DNA from: Bog-473 sp963824195
Lineage (GTDB): Bacteria > Actinomycetota > Acidimicrobiia > Acidimicrobiales > RAAP-2
Assembly: GCA_963824195.1 (NCBI GenBank)
Contig: CAWGOJ010000021.1
Span: 62,001 to 126,000 of the forward strand
DNA length: 64,000 nt
Reading direction: 5' to 3'
How positions within the stretch are numbered: the first letter of the stretch is position 1; each line of letters begins with the position of its first letter. Below the pieces are notes generated by a model. It made no database searches and was not told the origin of the DNA. It worked only from the letters and a program-made list of their open reading frames with translations. This document shows positions 47,521-56,420 of the stretch, piece after piece. The translations under genes and the position numbers were made by a program.

Positions 47521-49128
47521 GTGCTGACCATGACCAAGAACGGAAGGTCCCGATCGGGACGACGTCGTGACGAACATGGCGCTACCTTCATCCTCACGGC
47601 CATCTGCATGGTGCTGCTCCTGTGGGGTGGCGCCTTCGGCGTCGACCTGGGCTTCACCGTGGTCGGCGGCCGGCAGTCGCAGGCCATCGCCGACACGAGC
47701 GCACTCGACATGGCCCGCTACATCAACGTCGCGGACTGGAACACGCAGATCAACAACGCGTCGGCCAGTACCACCTACCTGAACGGCAAGCTGGCCTACG
47801 CCGACACCGACAACGGCTCGAGCGACACACTCAGCGAGACACCGGGCGTGTGGCTGAACGGCAGCTTCACCCCGGAGGGGCAGAAGGTCTCCAACCAGAC
47901 CGTCCAGTGCTGGTACTACAAGCCGCCCGCCGCCCACCCGTGCAACGCCATAAAGGTCACGGCGGCCCAGTCGGTCCCGCAGATCTTCCTCGGAGGGCAG
48001 TCGTCGGCGACGCGGTCCGCCATCGCGGCGCGTCACGCCGCAAGCGGGCTTCTCCATCGGGTCGTTCCTGGCCTCCTTCAACTCACAGCAGGCAACGGTC
48101 CTCAACGCCCTCCTGAGCACCCTCGGGACCTCAGCGAACGTCACCGCCGTGGGGTACCAGGGACTGGCAAACACCGATGTGTCGGTCAACCAGCTCGTCA
48201 CCGCGTCGGGCGGGCTGCTCTCCACGTCCAACGTCATGACGACGTCCCTGACCGCCTCCCAATGGCTCGCCATCTGGAGCGATGCCGTGGCCAACCAGGT
48301 CGCCCAGCTCAACTGCGGTTCGACCCCGACCCCGCTGCCGTGCTCGGCCAGCACCGGACTGAACGCGCTCGACTTCGGCTCGTCGAAACGCGGCCCAGCT
48401 GTGCCAGCTCGTGTCGATCAACACCTCGACGTGCGCGAGCGGCAGCTTGTCAACGGCCGCCCTGGCCTCGAACCTCAACGTGCTGCAAATGTTGAGCACC
48501 GAGGCCGAGCTTGCCAACGGGACGAACGCCCTTGACCTCGGGACCTCGCTCGGCATCACCGGGGTGACCGACGCCAAGCTGACCCTCAAGCTCCTTCAGA
48601 TCCCCCAGGTGGCCTTCGGGCCCGTCGGCACGACGGCGTCCACGGCCCAGCTGAGCACTGACCTCCAGCTCAACGACCCCGGCGTCGGCGGTATCCTCGA
48701 CGTCCCCCTGTCGGCGACCCAGGGCACGGCCACGCTGCAGACGCTCACCTGCGCGTACAACTCCATGAGCGCGACCGCCATCCAGCCCGCGACCACGACA
48801 GCCACCGGCGCCGTCACCTTCGCCGGCACCGGTATCGGCACGCTGACGTTTTCGGCGTACAGCGGGAGCACACTGGGCTACGGACCTTCGGTGGTGCCGC
48901 CGACGGCCTCGACGGTATCTGGGGACACCAACCCACAAACCGTCAGTCGGTACGCCTCCGTCCTGGAGCGGGCTGACGGCGCCCAACCCGAGCCCCCTCT
49001 ACACGTTGGCCACCTCAACGCTGTTGGGTGTGCTGGGACCGATCCTCCAGGCAGCCGGCGCCTCCGTGGGCGGCGCCGAGGTGGCCGACCTGAGCACGAA
49101 CTGCGGGTCCGTCTCCCTGATGCAATGA
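47521..49128 (+). pseudogene. tadG-like gene broken by three single-base frame shifts
   Basis: The gene starts right after tadE (GTG 47521 or ATG 47530) with RRRDEHGATFILTAICMVLLLWGGAFGVDLGF, a TadG-type N-terminal helix domain with Gly-x-Thr/Glu-like processing region. The protein-like sequence then runs in frame 1 to about 48030 (SSATRSAIA), in frame 2 to about 48385 (QAGFSIGSFLASFNSQQ to NALDFGSS), in frame 3 to about 48945 (AAQLCQLVSINTSTC to GDTNPQTVS) and again in frame 1 from about 48945 to the TGA at 49128 (GTPPSWSGLTAPNP to SVSLMQ). Each break needs removal of one base. Joined, it would be about 530 residues. Either a decayed gene or sequence errors. Without it, pilus assembly may fail. 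Confidence 0.7.
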
Positions 49129-49303
49129 GCGCCTCCGTCACACTCCTCGGCGGGGCCGCCCTCGGCATGGCCGTCGGCTCGCTCCTGGTCCCGGTGACCC
49201 GGCGCGAGCTGGCGACCTCGGTGGCGCGGACATGCTCGGTGCCGACTGAGTCCGCGGTCACGACCATCGACGTGGCCGCGCCCGCGTCAGCAGAGGCCAA
49301 TGG

Positions 49304-49822
49304 GTGGCACTCGCCGTCGCCTCGGGCCTGCCGCCTGCCTACGTGCTGCACCGGGTGGGCTGGTCGATCATCGCGCTGCCGCCCCTGCTGCTGCTCGTCG
49401 GTCTGGTCCAGCTCGCCTACTGCGACCTCACCCGCCGGCTACTGCCCAAGACGCTGGTGTATGCGCTGAGCGCCGCGGTGATCGTGAGCGGCGTGATCAT
49501 CGCCGGCATCATGCACGAGTGGCAGCGGCTGCTCGTCGCGTCGCTCGGAGGGCTGGCCCTCTTCGCGGTCTTCTTCGTCATTAACCTCATGAACCCGCGC
49601 TGGATGGCCTTCGGCGACGTGCGCCTCTCCCTCGTGGTCGGCTTCGGGCTGGCCTGGGTCAGCCCGATCGCGCTGTTGGAAGGCTTCTTCTTCGCCAACC
49701 TGCTGGCGGCGGTCATCGGATTCGGTTTGATTGCTGCGCACCGGGCCGAGCGCGGCTCGGCGGTGCCCTTCGGCTTCTACCTCGCCCTCGGCGCGGCCCT
49801 GGTGCTCGTCACCTGGAGTTAG
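49304..49822 (+). CDS. A24-type prepilin peptidase (TadV/CpaA-like)
   Basis: A 172-residue membrane protein in this frame. Catalytic aspartates are in QLAYCDLTRRLLPKTLV and WMAFGDVRLSLVVG (xGD motif), both on cytoplasmic sides of helices, as in aspartic prepilin peptidases that cut the Flp leaders. An N-terminal part appears in another frame from ATG 49125 (MSASVTLLGGAALGMAVGSL, overlapping the tadG stop as ATGA) up to about 49300; TM-like and family-like, it suggests a frame break near 49300-49306 where a GGTG repeat may have lost four bases. Starting at GTG 49304 gives a shorter CpaA-like enzyme that could still work. Confidence 0.8.
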   Translation: MALAVASGLPPAYVLHRVGWSIIALPPLLLLVGLVQLAYCDLTRRLLPKTLVYALSAAVIVSGVIIAGIMHEWQRLLVASLGGLALFAVFFVINLMNPRWMAFGDVRLSLVVGFGLAWVSPIALLEGFFFANLLAAVIGFGLIAAHRAERGSAVPFGFYLALGAALVLVTWS

Positions 49823-49835
49823 GCCTGGAGCGAGG

Positions 49836-49871
49836 CCGGCAGCCGCCTGACCACCGGCAGACGCCTGACCA
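49836..49871. repeat. Tandem 18-bp repeat between convergent genes
   Basis: Two adjacent copies of CCGGCAG(C/A)CGCCTGACCA with a single mismatch, between the prepilin peptidase stop (49822) and the helicase stop (49878). It probably arose by slippage; no hairpin function is evident. Confidence 0.6.
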
Positions 49872-49877
49872 GAGGAC

Positions 49878-51203
49878 TCAGAGCACCTTCACGTTGTGGG
49901 CCTCGTCGCCCTTCTTGCCGGTACCGATCGTGAACTCCACCGTCGTGCCCAGCGCGATGCCACGGCTGACGTCGCCTTCGACCTGCGAGTGGTGCACGAA
50001 GAGATCCCCGCCGCCCTGGCGCTCCACGAACCCGTAGCCGCGGGCGTTGTTGAAGAATTTCACCGTGCCCGTCAGCTTCCGGACCTTCGGGCTCTTCGAC
50101 GAACCGCCCGCACCCGACTCCGGCGGCGCCGGCACCGTTGCCGAGAAGGGCGCCAGGAGGACGGGCTCGAGCCCCAGAGCGCGTTGCACGCCGTGCATGT
50201 CCTGGCGCTGCTCGGGGGTGACGAGCGAGACGACGGTGCCGGTGCGCCCGGCCCGGCCCGTGCGGCCGGACCGGTGCACGTAATCCACGTGGTCCGTGGG
50301 CGGGTCGAAATGGACCACGCAGGGCAGGCCGTCGACATGGATGCCGCGGGCCACGACGTCGGTGGCCACCAGGGCATCCGCCCGGCCCTTGGCGAACGAG
50401 TCCAGTGCGCGCTCCCGCTGCCCCTGCGAGCGGTTCCCGTGCATGGGGACAGCGCGCACACCGTGAGCCTGGAGCTGCCGGACGACGCGATCGGCTCCAC
50501 GCTTGGTGCGGCAGAAGACGAAGGCCTGCCCGTGGCGCTCTATCAACTTCGCCGTGATCGCGACCCGCTCGGCCCGATCGACCTTCCAGAAGTGGTGGTC
50601 GACGTCCCCCTTGGCCTCCGCGGTCGCCTCGATGGCGACCTTGACCGGGTCCCGTTGGTAGCTGCGGATGATCGACTCCACCTCGCGCCCGATGGTGGCC
50701 GAGAACAGCATGACCTGGCGGTGCGCCGCCGTCTGGTCCAGCAGGCGGCGCACGGAGGGCAGGAAGCCCATGTCCGACATGCGGTCCGCCTCGTCGAGCA
50801 CGACGGTGGTGACATCGTCGAGCCGGACATCGCCCCGCTCAATCAGATCCTCCAGGCGGCCCGGGCACGCCACCACGATGTTGACGCCCTTCTGGAGGGC
50901 GCGCACCTGCTCGCGGTAGCCCGTACCGCCGAAGATCGACACAACGCGCTTGCGTTCGGTCCCGAGGAGGTCGCCGAGGACCTCGTGCACCTGCGAGGCC
51001 AGCTCGCGTGTCGGCACGAGCACCAGCGCCTTCGGGCGTCGCGGGAGCGAGCGCTCGGTGTTGACAACGAGGGGGATCCCGAACGCCAGCGTCTTGCCGG
51101 AGCCGGTGGGCGCCTTGCCGCAGATGTCGCGCCCCTCCAGCGCAGCCGGAATGGTGGCGGACTGGATGGTCAGCGGCTCGGTGATCCCCTGGCGGGAGAG
51201 CAC
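49878..51203 (-). CDS. DEAD-box RNA helicase fused to a cold-shock domain
   Basis: From GTG 51203 the protein has 441 residues. Helicase motifs: GKAPTGSGKTLAFG (I), PTRELASQ (Ia), VLDEADRMSDMGF (II, DEAD), SATIGRE (III, SAT), ATDVVARGIHVDG (V) and HRSGRTGRAG (VI). Residues 376-441 are a full cold-shock domain (KLTGTVKFFNNARGYGFVER, with RNP1 GYGFV and RNP2 DLFVHH). It likely unwinds structured RNA, perhaps in the cold. The frame continues upstream in SSFSDLGVPAAYNE, which contains the Phe and Gly of the Q motif, to AUC at 51246-51248, six bases after a GGAG. There is no ATG/GTG/TTG there, so the true start may be this AUC. Confidence 0.9.
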   Translation of the reverse strand: MLSRQGITEPLTIQSATIPAALEGRDICGKAPTGSGKTLAFGIPLVVNTERSLPRRPKALVLVPTRELASQVHEVLGDLLGTERKRVVSIFGGTGYREQVRALQKGVNIVVACPGRLEDLIERGDVRLDDVTTVVLDEADRMSDMGFLPSVRRLLDQTAAHRQVMLFSATIGREVESIIRSYQRDPVKVAIEATAEAKGDVDHHFWKVDRAERVAITAKLIERHGQAFVFCRTKRGADRVVRQLQAHGVRAVPMHGNRSQGQRERALDSFAKGRADALVATDVVARGIHVDGLPCVVHFDPPTDHVDYVHRSGRTGRAGRTGTVVSLVTPEQRQDMHGVQRALGLEPVLLAPFSATVPAPPESGAGGSSKSPKVRKLTGTVKFFNNARGYGFVERQGGGDLFVHHSQVEGDVSRGIALGTTVEFTIGTGKKGDEAHNVKVL

Positions 51204-51367
51204 CTCGTTGTACGCCGCGGGGACGCCAAGGTCTGAGAAGGAAGAGATGAGAGACTCCGATCGGGGAGAGAGTGGCCTACTCGATCGGTTGTCTCGAACG
51301 GGCCCCGCCGGGCGAAATACCCGGCTGCGCCATCAAGGATAGCAGACGCTGCGATTAGCCTGCGGTC

Positions 51368-52264
51368 GTGGCACCAGGGTTGCTGACACCCGACCTCAAG
51401 GAACGGTGGGACACCGACGGGTGGTGCGTCGTCCCGGACGTCATTCCGCCCGACCATTTGGCCGCCGCGCAGGATGCGGTGCACCACTACTTCCCCACTC
51501 CCGCCGAGATGGCCGAGCGCGGAGGTACCGAGGCAGGCCGGTGGCATACCTGGGACGCGCCGTGGCCTGAGTTCCCGTTCCACAGCTCCCGCCTCAACGC
51601 GCTCGTCCTGCACGACGAGGTCGTCGACCTGGCCGAGGGACTGGCCGGCACGAAGGACCTTGCGCTCTACATGGGCATCGTCACGGCCAAGTACGCCAGC
51701 CAGGGGTCGGGCTACAACCAGCTCCTCCACGCCGACTACCCCAACCACATGCTGGTCGTGCCGCGCCACGAACCCGGGTACAAGCAGGTGGAATTCTTCG
51801 TCTACCTCACGGACGTCACAACCGAGGACGGTGCCACCCGGTTCGTCTCGTGGCAGAAGACCAGGGACATCCCGGTCGAGCGGCACACCTTGAATTACGT
51901 GGACTATGCCGACCTCTACGACGACCCGTCGGACGCGGCGGCACCGGCCGGCTCCGTCGTGGCCTACCGACCCGACGTGTACCACCGGTCGGTGGACTTC
52001 ACCGATACCACCCGGTACCGGGTCATGCTCCACGTCTCGTTCCGTCACCGTGACGCGGGCTGGGGCGGCTACCAGGCGTGGCCGTTCAGAGGGTTCTCGT
52101 TCGAGCTGAGCAAGTTCGTCCAGCAGGCGACGCCGCGCCAGCTGGCGCTCATGGGGGTGCCCGAGCCCGGGCATCCCTATTGGGACGAGGCGACACTCAC
52201 CGGCGTCCAGGCCCGCTACCCGGGACTCGACATGACCGCCTGGCGCGACGCGTTGGGCTCGTAG
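51368..52264 (+). CDS. Phytanoyl-CoA dioxygenase (PhyH) family protein
   Basis: A 298-residue protein with GTG at 51368. The iron site H-x-D appears as LLHADYPNHML and the distal His with the oxoglutarate-binding Arg as VYHRSVDFTDTTRYRVML, matching Fe(II)/2-oxoglutarate oxygenases of the PhyH group. These hydroxylate acyl chains or other small molecules. The N-terminus KERWDTDGWCVVPDVIPPDHL is the family entry helix-strand. Substrate is unknown. It is divergent from the helicase gene and convergent with the amidase gene (5-base gap). Confidence 0.87.
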   Translation: MAPGLLTPDLKERWDTDGWCVVPDVIPPDHLAAAQDAVHHYFPTPAEMAERGGTEAGRWHTWDAPWPEFPFHSSRLNALVLHDEVVDLAEGLAGTKDLALYMGIVTAKYASQGSGYNQLLHADYPNHMLVVPRHEPGYKQVEFFVYLTDVTTEDGATRFVSWQKTRDIPVERHTLNYVDYADLYDDPSDAAAPAGSVVAYRPDVYHRSVDFTDTTRYRVMLHVSFRHRDAGWGGYQAWPFRGFSFELSKFVQQATPRQLALMGVPEPGHPYWDEATLTGVQARYPGLDMTAWRDALGS

Positions 52265-52268
52265 CCCG

Positions 52269-53690
52269 TCAGCCTGGCGCCGCGTGCGGTGCGCCCGGCG
52301 CGACGAGCGGCCAGGGAATGGCGCGTTCGGCGACCAGGGCCAGGTCGAGCAGGAGCTCCTCGCGGTGATGCCCCGCCAGCACCTGCAATCCGACCGGCAC
52401 CCCGTCGACCAGCCCGGCCGGGATGCTCATGGCGGGGCTACCGTTGAGGTTTGAGGGCGCGGTGAGCGCGGCGGTGTTCATGATGGCCCGAGCGAAACCG
52501 ACCTCTTGGATCAGGTCGTGCCCGGGGATGGTCGACGGTGGCGGGCCCTCGGCTGCGAAGGCGACGTCGGGATTAGTGGAGCAGAAGACGAAGTCCGCCT
52601 GGTCGAACAGGTCCGCCATGGCCTCGTTGAGCTGACGCCGGTAACGCTCGATGGAGGCCGCCCGCTCCAATGTGAACCGCTCCTGCGCCGCCTTCAGGCC
52701 GGCCCGCATCTCGCGCGAGAGCCCCTCCAACCGGTCCGGATACGCGTCTCCCAGGTCCGCCACGAACGCGGGTTGGTTGGCCATGGCCCACTGCCCGCGT
52801 AGCGGAGGCAGTGTCGGCGCCACCGTGACCAGGCGAAGCCTCGCTGCCCCGGCCAGACGGGCGGCGGCCTCGACGACCACGTCGGCCACCTCGTCCCGCA
52901 CGCTGGCGATCCCCAGGTCGACCACGATGGCCGCGGTCATCCCCGACAGGTCGTACGAGCCCAGGGCGGCCTCCCACCCACCCACGACGGGCAGGCTGAG
53001 CGGGTCGCGCCGGTCGAACCCGTTGCAGCAGTCGAAGTAGCGCGCCGTGTCCCGCACCGAGCGAGTGAGGCAGCCGAGGACCGATGTGAGCGGCTCGATG
53101 CCGGCTGCGGGGCCCTTCGGCACGCGGCCGTAGGTGGCCTTGAGACCGAACAACCCGCAGAACCCGGCCGGGATCCTGATCGACCCGCCCCCGTCGCTCC
53201 CGGTGGCGATGGGCAGGAGGCCCCCCGCCACGGCGGCAGCCGTCCCGCCCGACGAGCCTCCCGGCGTGCGTTCGGGGTTCCACGGGTTGCGAGTAGTGCC
53301 GTGCAGCTCGGTCGAGGTGCAGTTGATGCCGCCGAACTCGCTGGCCGTCGTCTGCGCTGCCAGGACCGCCCCGGCAGTCCGCAAGCGGCTCAACGAGGTG
53401 TCGTCGTGATCCGAGACGCGGTCCTTGAAGAGCAGGGACGCCTCGGTGTACGGCCAGCCCTGTACCCGTTCGAGCTCTTTGATGCCCCAGGGGACGCCGC
53501 CGAAAGGCAGCGAGACGTTCGCGTTCTGCGCCGTTTCCCGGGCCCGGTCGAAGTCCGTGTGGCTGAAGGCGTTCAGCGGCGACGCCTCAATGGCGGCGAT
53601 GCTGGCCTCGAGGGCCTCCAGCGGGGACAGCTCCTTGGCCCGGAAGGCGTCGACCAGGCCGCAGGCGTCTCCCATCCACGGGGTGCTCAC
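52269..53690 (-). CDS. Amidase signature family protein
   Basis: A 473-residue protein with GTG at 53690 (MSTPWMGDACG); ATG 53675 is an alternative. The amidase-signature triad is visible: Lys in VPWGIKELERVQG (usually VKD), cis-Ser in TPGGSSGGTAAAVAGG and the nucleophile Ser in GSDGGGSIRIPAGFCGLFG. Family members hydrolyse amides or nitrogen-containing esters, or act in GatA; the absence of gatB/gatC neighbours argues for a free amidase. The lysine motif is KE rather than KD. Confidence 0.9.
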   Translation of the reverse strand: MSTPWMGDACGLVDAFRAKELSPLEALEASIAAIEASPLNAFSHTDFDRARETAQNANVSLPFGGVPWGIKELERVQGWPYTEASLLFKDRVSDHDDTSLSRLRTAGAVLAAQTTASEFGGINCTSTELHGTTRNPWNPERTPGGSSGGTAAAVAGGLLPIATGSDGGGSIRIPAGFCGLFGLKATYGRVPKGPAAGIEPLTSVLGCLTRSVRDTARYFDCCNGFDRRDPLSLPVVGGWEAALGSYDLSGMTAAIVVDLGIASVRDEVADVVVEAAARLAGAARLRLVTVAPTLPPLRGQWAMANQPAFVADLGDAYPDRLEGLSREMRAGLKAAQERFTLERAASIERYRRQLNEAMADLFDQADFVFCSTNPDVAFAAEGPPPSTIPGHDLIQEVGFARAIMNTAALTAPSNLNGSPAMSIPAGLVDGVPVGLQVLAGHHREELLLDLALVAERAIPWPLVAPGAPHAAPG

Positions 53691-53749
53691 CGCGCGCAGA
53701 GTACCCGAGCGGCCGCCGCCTCGCCGCGGCGGTCGGTAGCCTCCCGTCG

Positions 53750-54742
53750 ATGAAGACGGCGCAGCTGACGACGCCGGCCCTCCTCGTCGACGCGGCGGGG
53801 CTGGAGGCGAACCTACGCACCATGGCGCGGGCACTCCCCGGTGACCGGCTGCGGCCGCACGTGAAGGCCCACAAGTGCACCGCACTGGCGGCACGCCAGG
53901 CGGCGCAGGGACACACGCGGTTCACCTGCGCCACCATCGCCGAGATGGAGGGGATGGCACGCGCCGGCCTCGGAGAGGACCTCCTCCTGGCCAACGAGGT
54001 GGCCGACGCCACTCGGCTCGGCGCACTGGCCCGGGAGGGGGCACGGGTGACGGTCGCCGTGGACTCGGAGGAGACAATCGCCGCCGCCGCTCGGGCCGGC
54101 GTCCCCGAGGTGCTGATCGACGTCAACGTCGGGCTCCCCCGCTGCGGCTGCCGAGCGGAGGACGCCGGCCGCCTGGCTGAGCGGGCGCGGGCCGCCGGCC
54201 TCACGGTGCGCGGCGTCATGGGGTACGAGGGTCACATCGTCGGATTGGAGGACCGGGGCCAGAGGACCGAGATGCTCCGGGACTCCATGGACCGGCTGGT
54301 GCTCGCCAGCGACCAGGTCGGCGGGGACGTGATCTCGGCGGGCGGCACGGGCACCTACGACATCAACACATGGGCTACCGAAATTCAGGCGGGGTCGTAC
54401 GCACTGATGGACACGGCCTACGCCAAGCTCGGCTTGCCCTTCGTGCAGGCGCTGACGGTACTGTCCACCGTGATCTCGGTGTCGGACGGCTGGGTGGTCG
54501 CGGACTGCGGCCTCAAGGCCCTGGGCATGGACCACGGCAACCCGTCGGTGGAGGGGGCCGAGGTGTGGTTCTGCTCCGACGAACACCTGACGTTCGTCCC
54601 GCAGGCCCGGTTGCGGGTCGGCGAACGCATCCGCGTCCTGCCCGCCCACGTCGACCCCACCGTGGCGTACCACGAGCATCTGCACGTCGTGGACGGCGAC
54701 GAGGTAACCGAGCGCTGGGACGTCGACCTGCGCGGCTGGTGA
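53750..54742 (+). CDS. D-threonine aldolase/D-serine dehydratase-like PLP enzyme
   Basis: A 330-residue fold-type III PLP enzyme with ATG at 53750. The lysine for PLP is K39 in RPHVKAHKC. The alanine-racemase-like barrel is followed by a beta domain with the metal motif H-x-D in PAHVDPTVAYHEHL, used for the divalent ion in D-threonine aldolase; D-serine dehydratases have H-x-C instead. Low-specificity D-threonine aldolase is therefore favoured: it cleaves D-threonine to glycine and acetaldehyde. Its amidase neighbour is divergent with 59 bases between starts. Confidence 0.88.
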   Translation: MKTAQLTTPALLVDAAGLEANLRTMARALPGDRLRPHVKAHKCTALAARQAAQGHTRFTCATIAEMEGMARAGLGEDLLLANEVADATRLGALAREGARVTVAVDSEETIAAAARAGVPEVLIDVNVGLPRCGCRAEDAGRLAERARAAGLTVRGVMGYEGHIVGLEDRGQRTEMLRDSMDRLVLASDQVGGDVISAGGTGTYDINTWATEIQAGSYALMDTAYAKLGLPFVQALTVLSTVISVSDGWVVADCGLKALGMDHGNPSVEGAEVWFCSDEHLTFVPQARLRVGERIRVLPAHVDPTVAYHEHLHVVDGDEVTERWDVDLRGW

Positions 54743-54790
54743 CTCGGCTCTTCCGCAGTCATTAGGGTTGCCCGCGACAAGGAGGTCGAC

Positions 54791-55432
54791 ATGGCAGACG
54801 CCACGTTCACGATCGGGTCCGCTGCGTCGTGCAGCGACGGGCACTGCGGCGCGGTGAGCAGGGTGGTCGTGGACCCAGTGGCCCGCGAGGTCACCCACCT
54901 GGTGATAGAGCCCGGGCACCGCAGCGGCCTCGGGCGCCTCGTCCCGCTCGACCTGGTCGATTCGGGCGCCGGGGAGGTCCGCCTCCGCTGCACCCTCGAG
55001 GAATTCGAGAAGCTGCCCCACGCCGAGGAGACGGACTTCCTGCCCGGGGGCAGCGGCTACCAGGACTACACCCAGTTCGAGCTGTACTACTGGCCCTACT
55101 ACGGGCTCCAGGGCGGCGCCGATCCCGCCGTCGCCAACGCCAGCGGGATCCTCACCCGCGACACGCTGCCGCCCGGCGAGGTGGGCGTGCGGCGCGGCGA
55201 GACCGTGCACGCAACCGACGGTGAGATCGGCAAGGTCGAGGGACTCGTCGTCGAGCCGACGCACGGGCATGTGACCCATGTCCTTCTGAGGGAAGGGCAC
55301 CTCTGGGGGCGCAAGCAGGTCGCGATCCCGATCGCTGCCGTCGCGCGCATGGACGGTGGCATCAGCGTCACACTCACCAAGCGCGAGATCGAGGACCTCC
55401 CCTCCATCGGCCTCTCCGAGCCGGGTCGGTAG
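54791..55432 (+). CDS. Duplicated PRC-barrel domain protein
   Basis: A 213-residue soluble protein with ATG at 54791 and AAGGAGGT nine bases upstream. Two PRC-barrel-like repeats: residues 5-75 (IGSAASCSDGHCGAVSRVVV ... VPLDLVD) and 125-205 (ETVHATDGEIGKVEGLVVEP ... AIPIAAVARM), linked by an aromatic acid-rich stretch (YQDYTQFELYYWPYYG). PRC barrels act in RNA processing (RimM) and photosystem assembly; single proteins of this type are often stress-linked. No function is assigned. It converges on the oxidoreductase gene (3-base gap). Confidence 0.75.
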   Translation: MADATFTIGSAASCSDGHCGAVSRVVVDPVAREVTHLVIEPGHRSGLGRLVPLDLVDSGAGEVRLRCTLEEFEKLPHAEETDFLPGGSGYQDYTQFELYYWPYYGLQGGADPAVANASGILTRDTLPPGEVGVRRGETVHATDGEIGKVEGLVVEPTHGHVTHVLLREGHLWGRKQVAIPIAAVARMDGGISVTLTKREIEDLPSIGLSEPGR

Positions 55433-55435
55433 CGC

Positions 55436-56380
55436 TCACAGCTCCAGGACGAGCCGTCCCCGGATTCCCCCGGCCTCGAGGAGCCGGTGGGCCTCGGCGG
55501 CCTGCTCGCCAGGCATGGTGCGCGCCACCCGCAGGGTAAGCGTGCCGTCCTCGGCGTCCGCACGCAGGCGGTCGAGCTTGTCCCGCTCGTGCGCGTGGGT
55601 GCGGACGTAGACCGGGAAGAAGGTGATGCCTCGCCGCTCGCTCCCCGCCCCGTCGTACCCGCGCAAGGTGGCGATCTGGCCCGAGTCCCGCACCGCGCCG
55701 ACGGCGAGCTTGTCCAAGAGCGCGGCGTCCACCAATCCGTCCACGCCGCCCGGAACCACGGCGCGTACCCGGGCGGGGAAGTCGTCGCCCCGGCGCACGA
55801 TGACGTCCGCACCGAGCTCCCGCACCAGGAGCTCGTCGGCCGGAGCGGCATCGGCGACGACCGTCAGCCCCGCTGCCTTCGCCAGCTGAATGGCGTACCC
55901 GCCGACCGCGCCGGCGGCGCCGGTCACGGCCAACGTCCCGCCGGGCGCGAGCGCCAGCTCGTCGAGCGCCGCACGGGCGGTCAGCCCGTTCATCGGCAGC
56001 GTGGCCGCCTCGACATCCGTCGCCGCGGCCGGCGCCAGCGCGACCGAGTCGGCCGACACGACCACGCGCTCGGCGTAGGCACCCCGGGGGCCCAGAGGCA
56101 GCACGATCGCCATCACTCGGTCACCGACCCGCAAGTCGGTCACCACGTCCTCGCCGAGCTTCTCGAGCACCCCGGCGGCGTCCATGCCAGGTACGTGCGG
56201 CGGTGCCACGTCCTTGAGGCGGTCGGCCCGGCCGCCGCTCCGCAGGACGGTGTCGGTGGGGTTGACCGCCGCGGCACGTACCCTGATCCTGACCTCACCG
56301 GGCCCTACCTCGGGATCGGGCAGCTCCACCATGTGGAGGACCTCCGGCCCGCCGAACTCCATGAGCCCCACCGCTCGCAT
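55436..56380 (-). CDS. NADP-dependent quinone/alkene oxidoreductase (MDR superfamily)
   Basis: A 314-residue zinc-free MDR protein with ATG at 56380. LPDPEVGPGEVRIRVRAAAVNPTDTVLR is the classic quinone oxidoreductase entry, and the nucleotide loop is AVTGAAGAVGGYAIQLAKAAGL. No zinc ligands are present. Such enzymes reduce quinones or enones with NADPH. The segment TDVEAATLPMNGLTARAALDELAL is typical. It stands alone between convergent PRC and the pyruvate-kinase-like gene. Confidence 0.9.
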   Translation of the reverse strand: MRAVGLMEFGGPEVLHMVELPDPEVGPGEVRIRVRAAAVNPTDTVLRSGGRADRLKDVAPPHVPGMDAAGVLEKLGEDVVTDLRVGDRVMAIVLPLGPRGAYAERVVVSADSVALAPAAATDVEAATLPMNGLTARAALDELALAPGGTLAVTGAAGAVGGYAIQLAKAAGLTVVADAAPADELLVRELGADVIVRRGDDFPARVRAVVPGGVDGLVDAALLDKLAVGAVRDSGQIATLRGYDGAGSERRGITFFPVYVRTHAHERDKLDRLRADAEDGTLTLRVARTMPGEQAAEAHRLLEAGGIRGRLVLEL

Positions 56381-56420
56381 GAGACTCAGCCTATGAGCGC
56401 GGACGCACCTCGGCGCCGGC

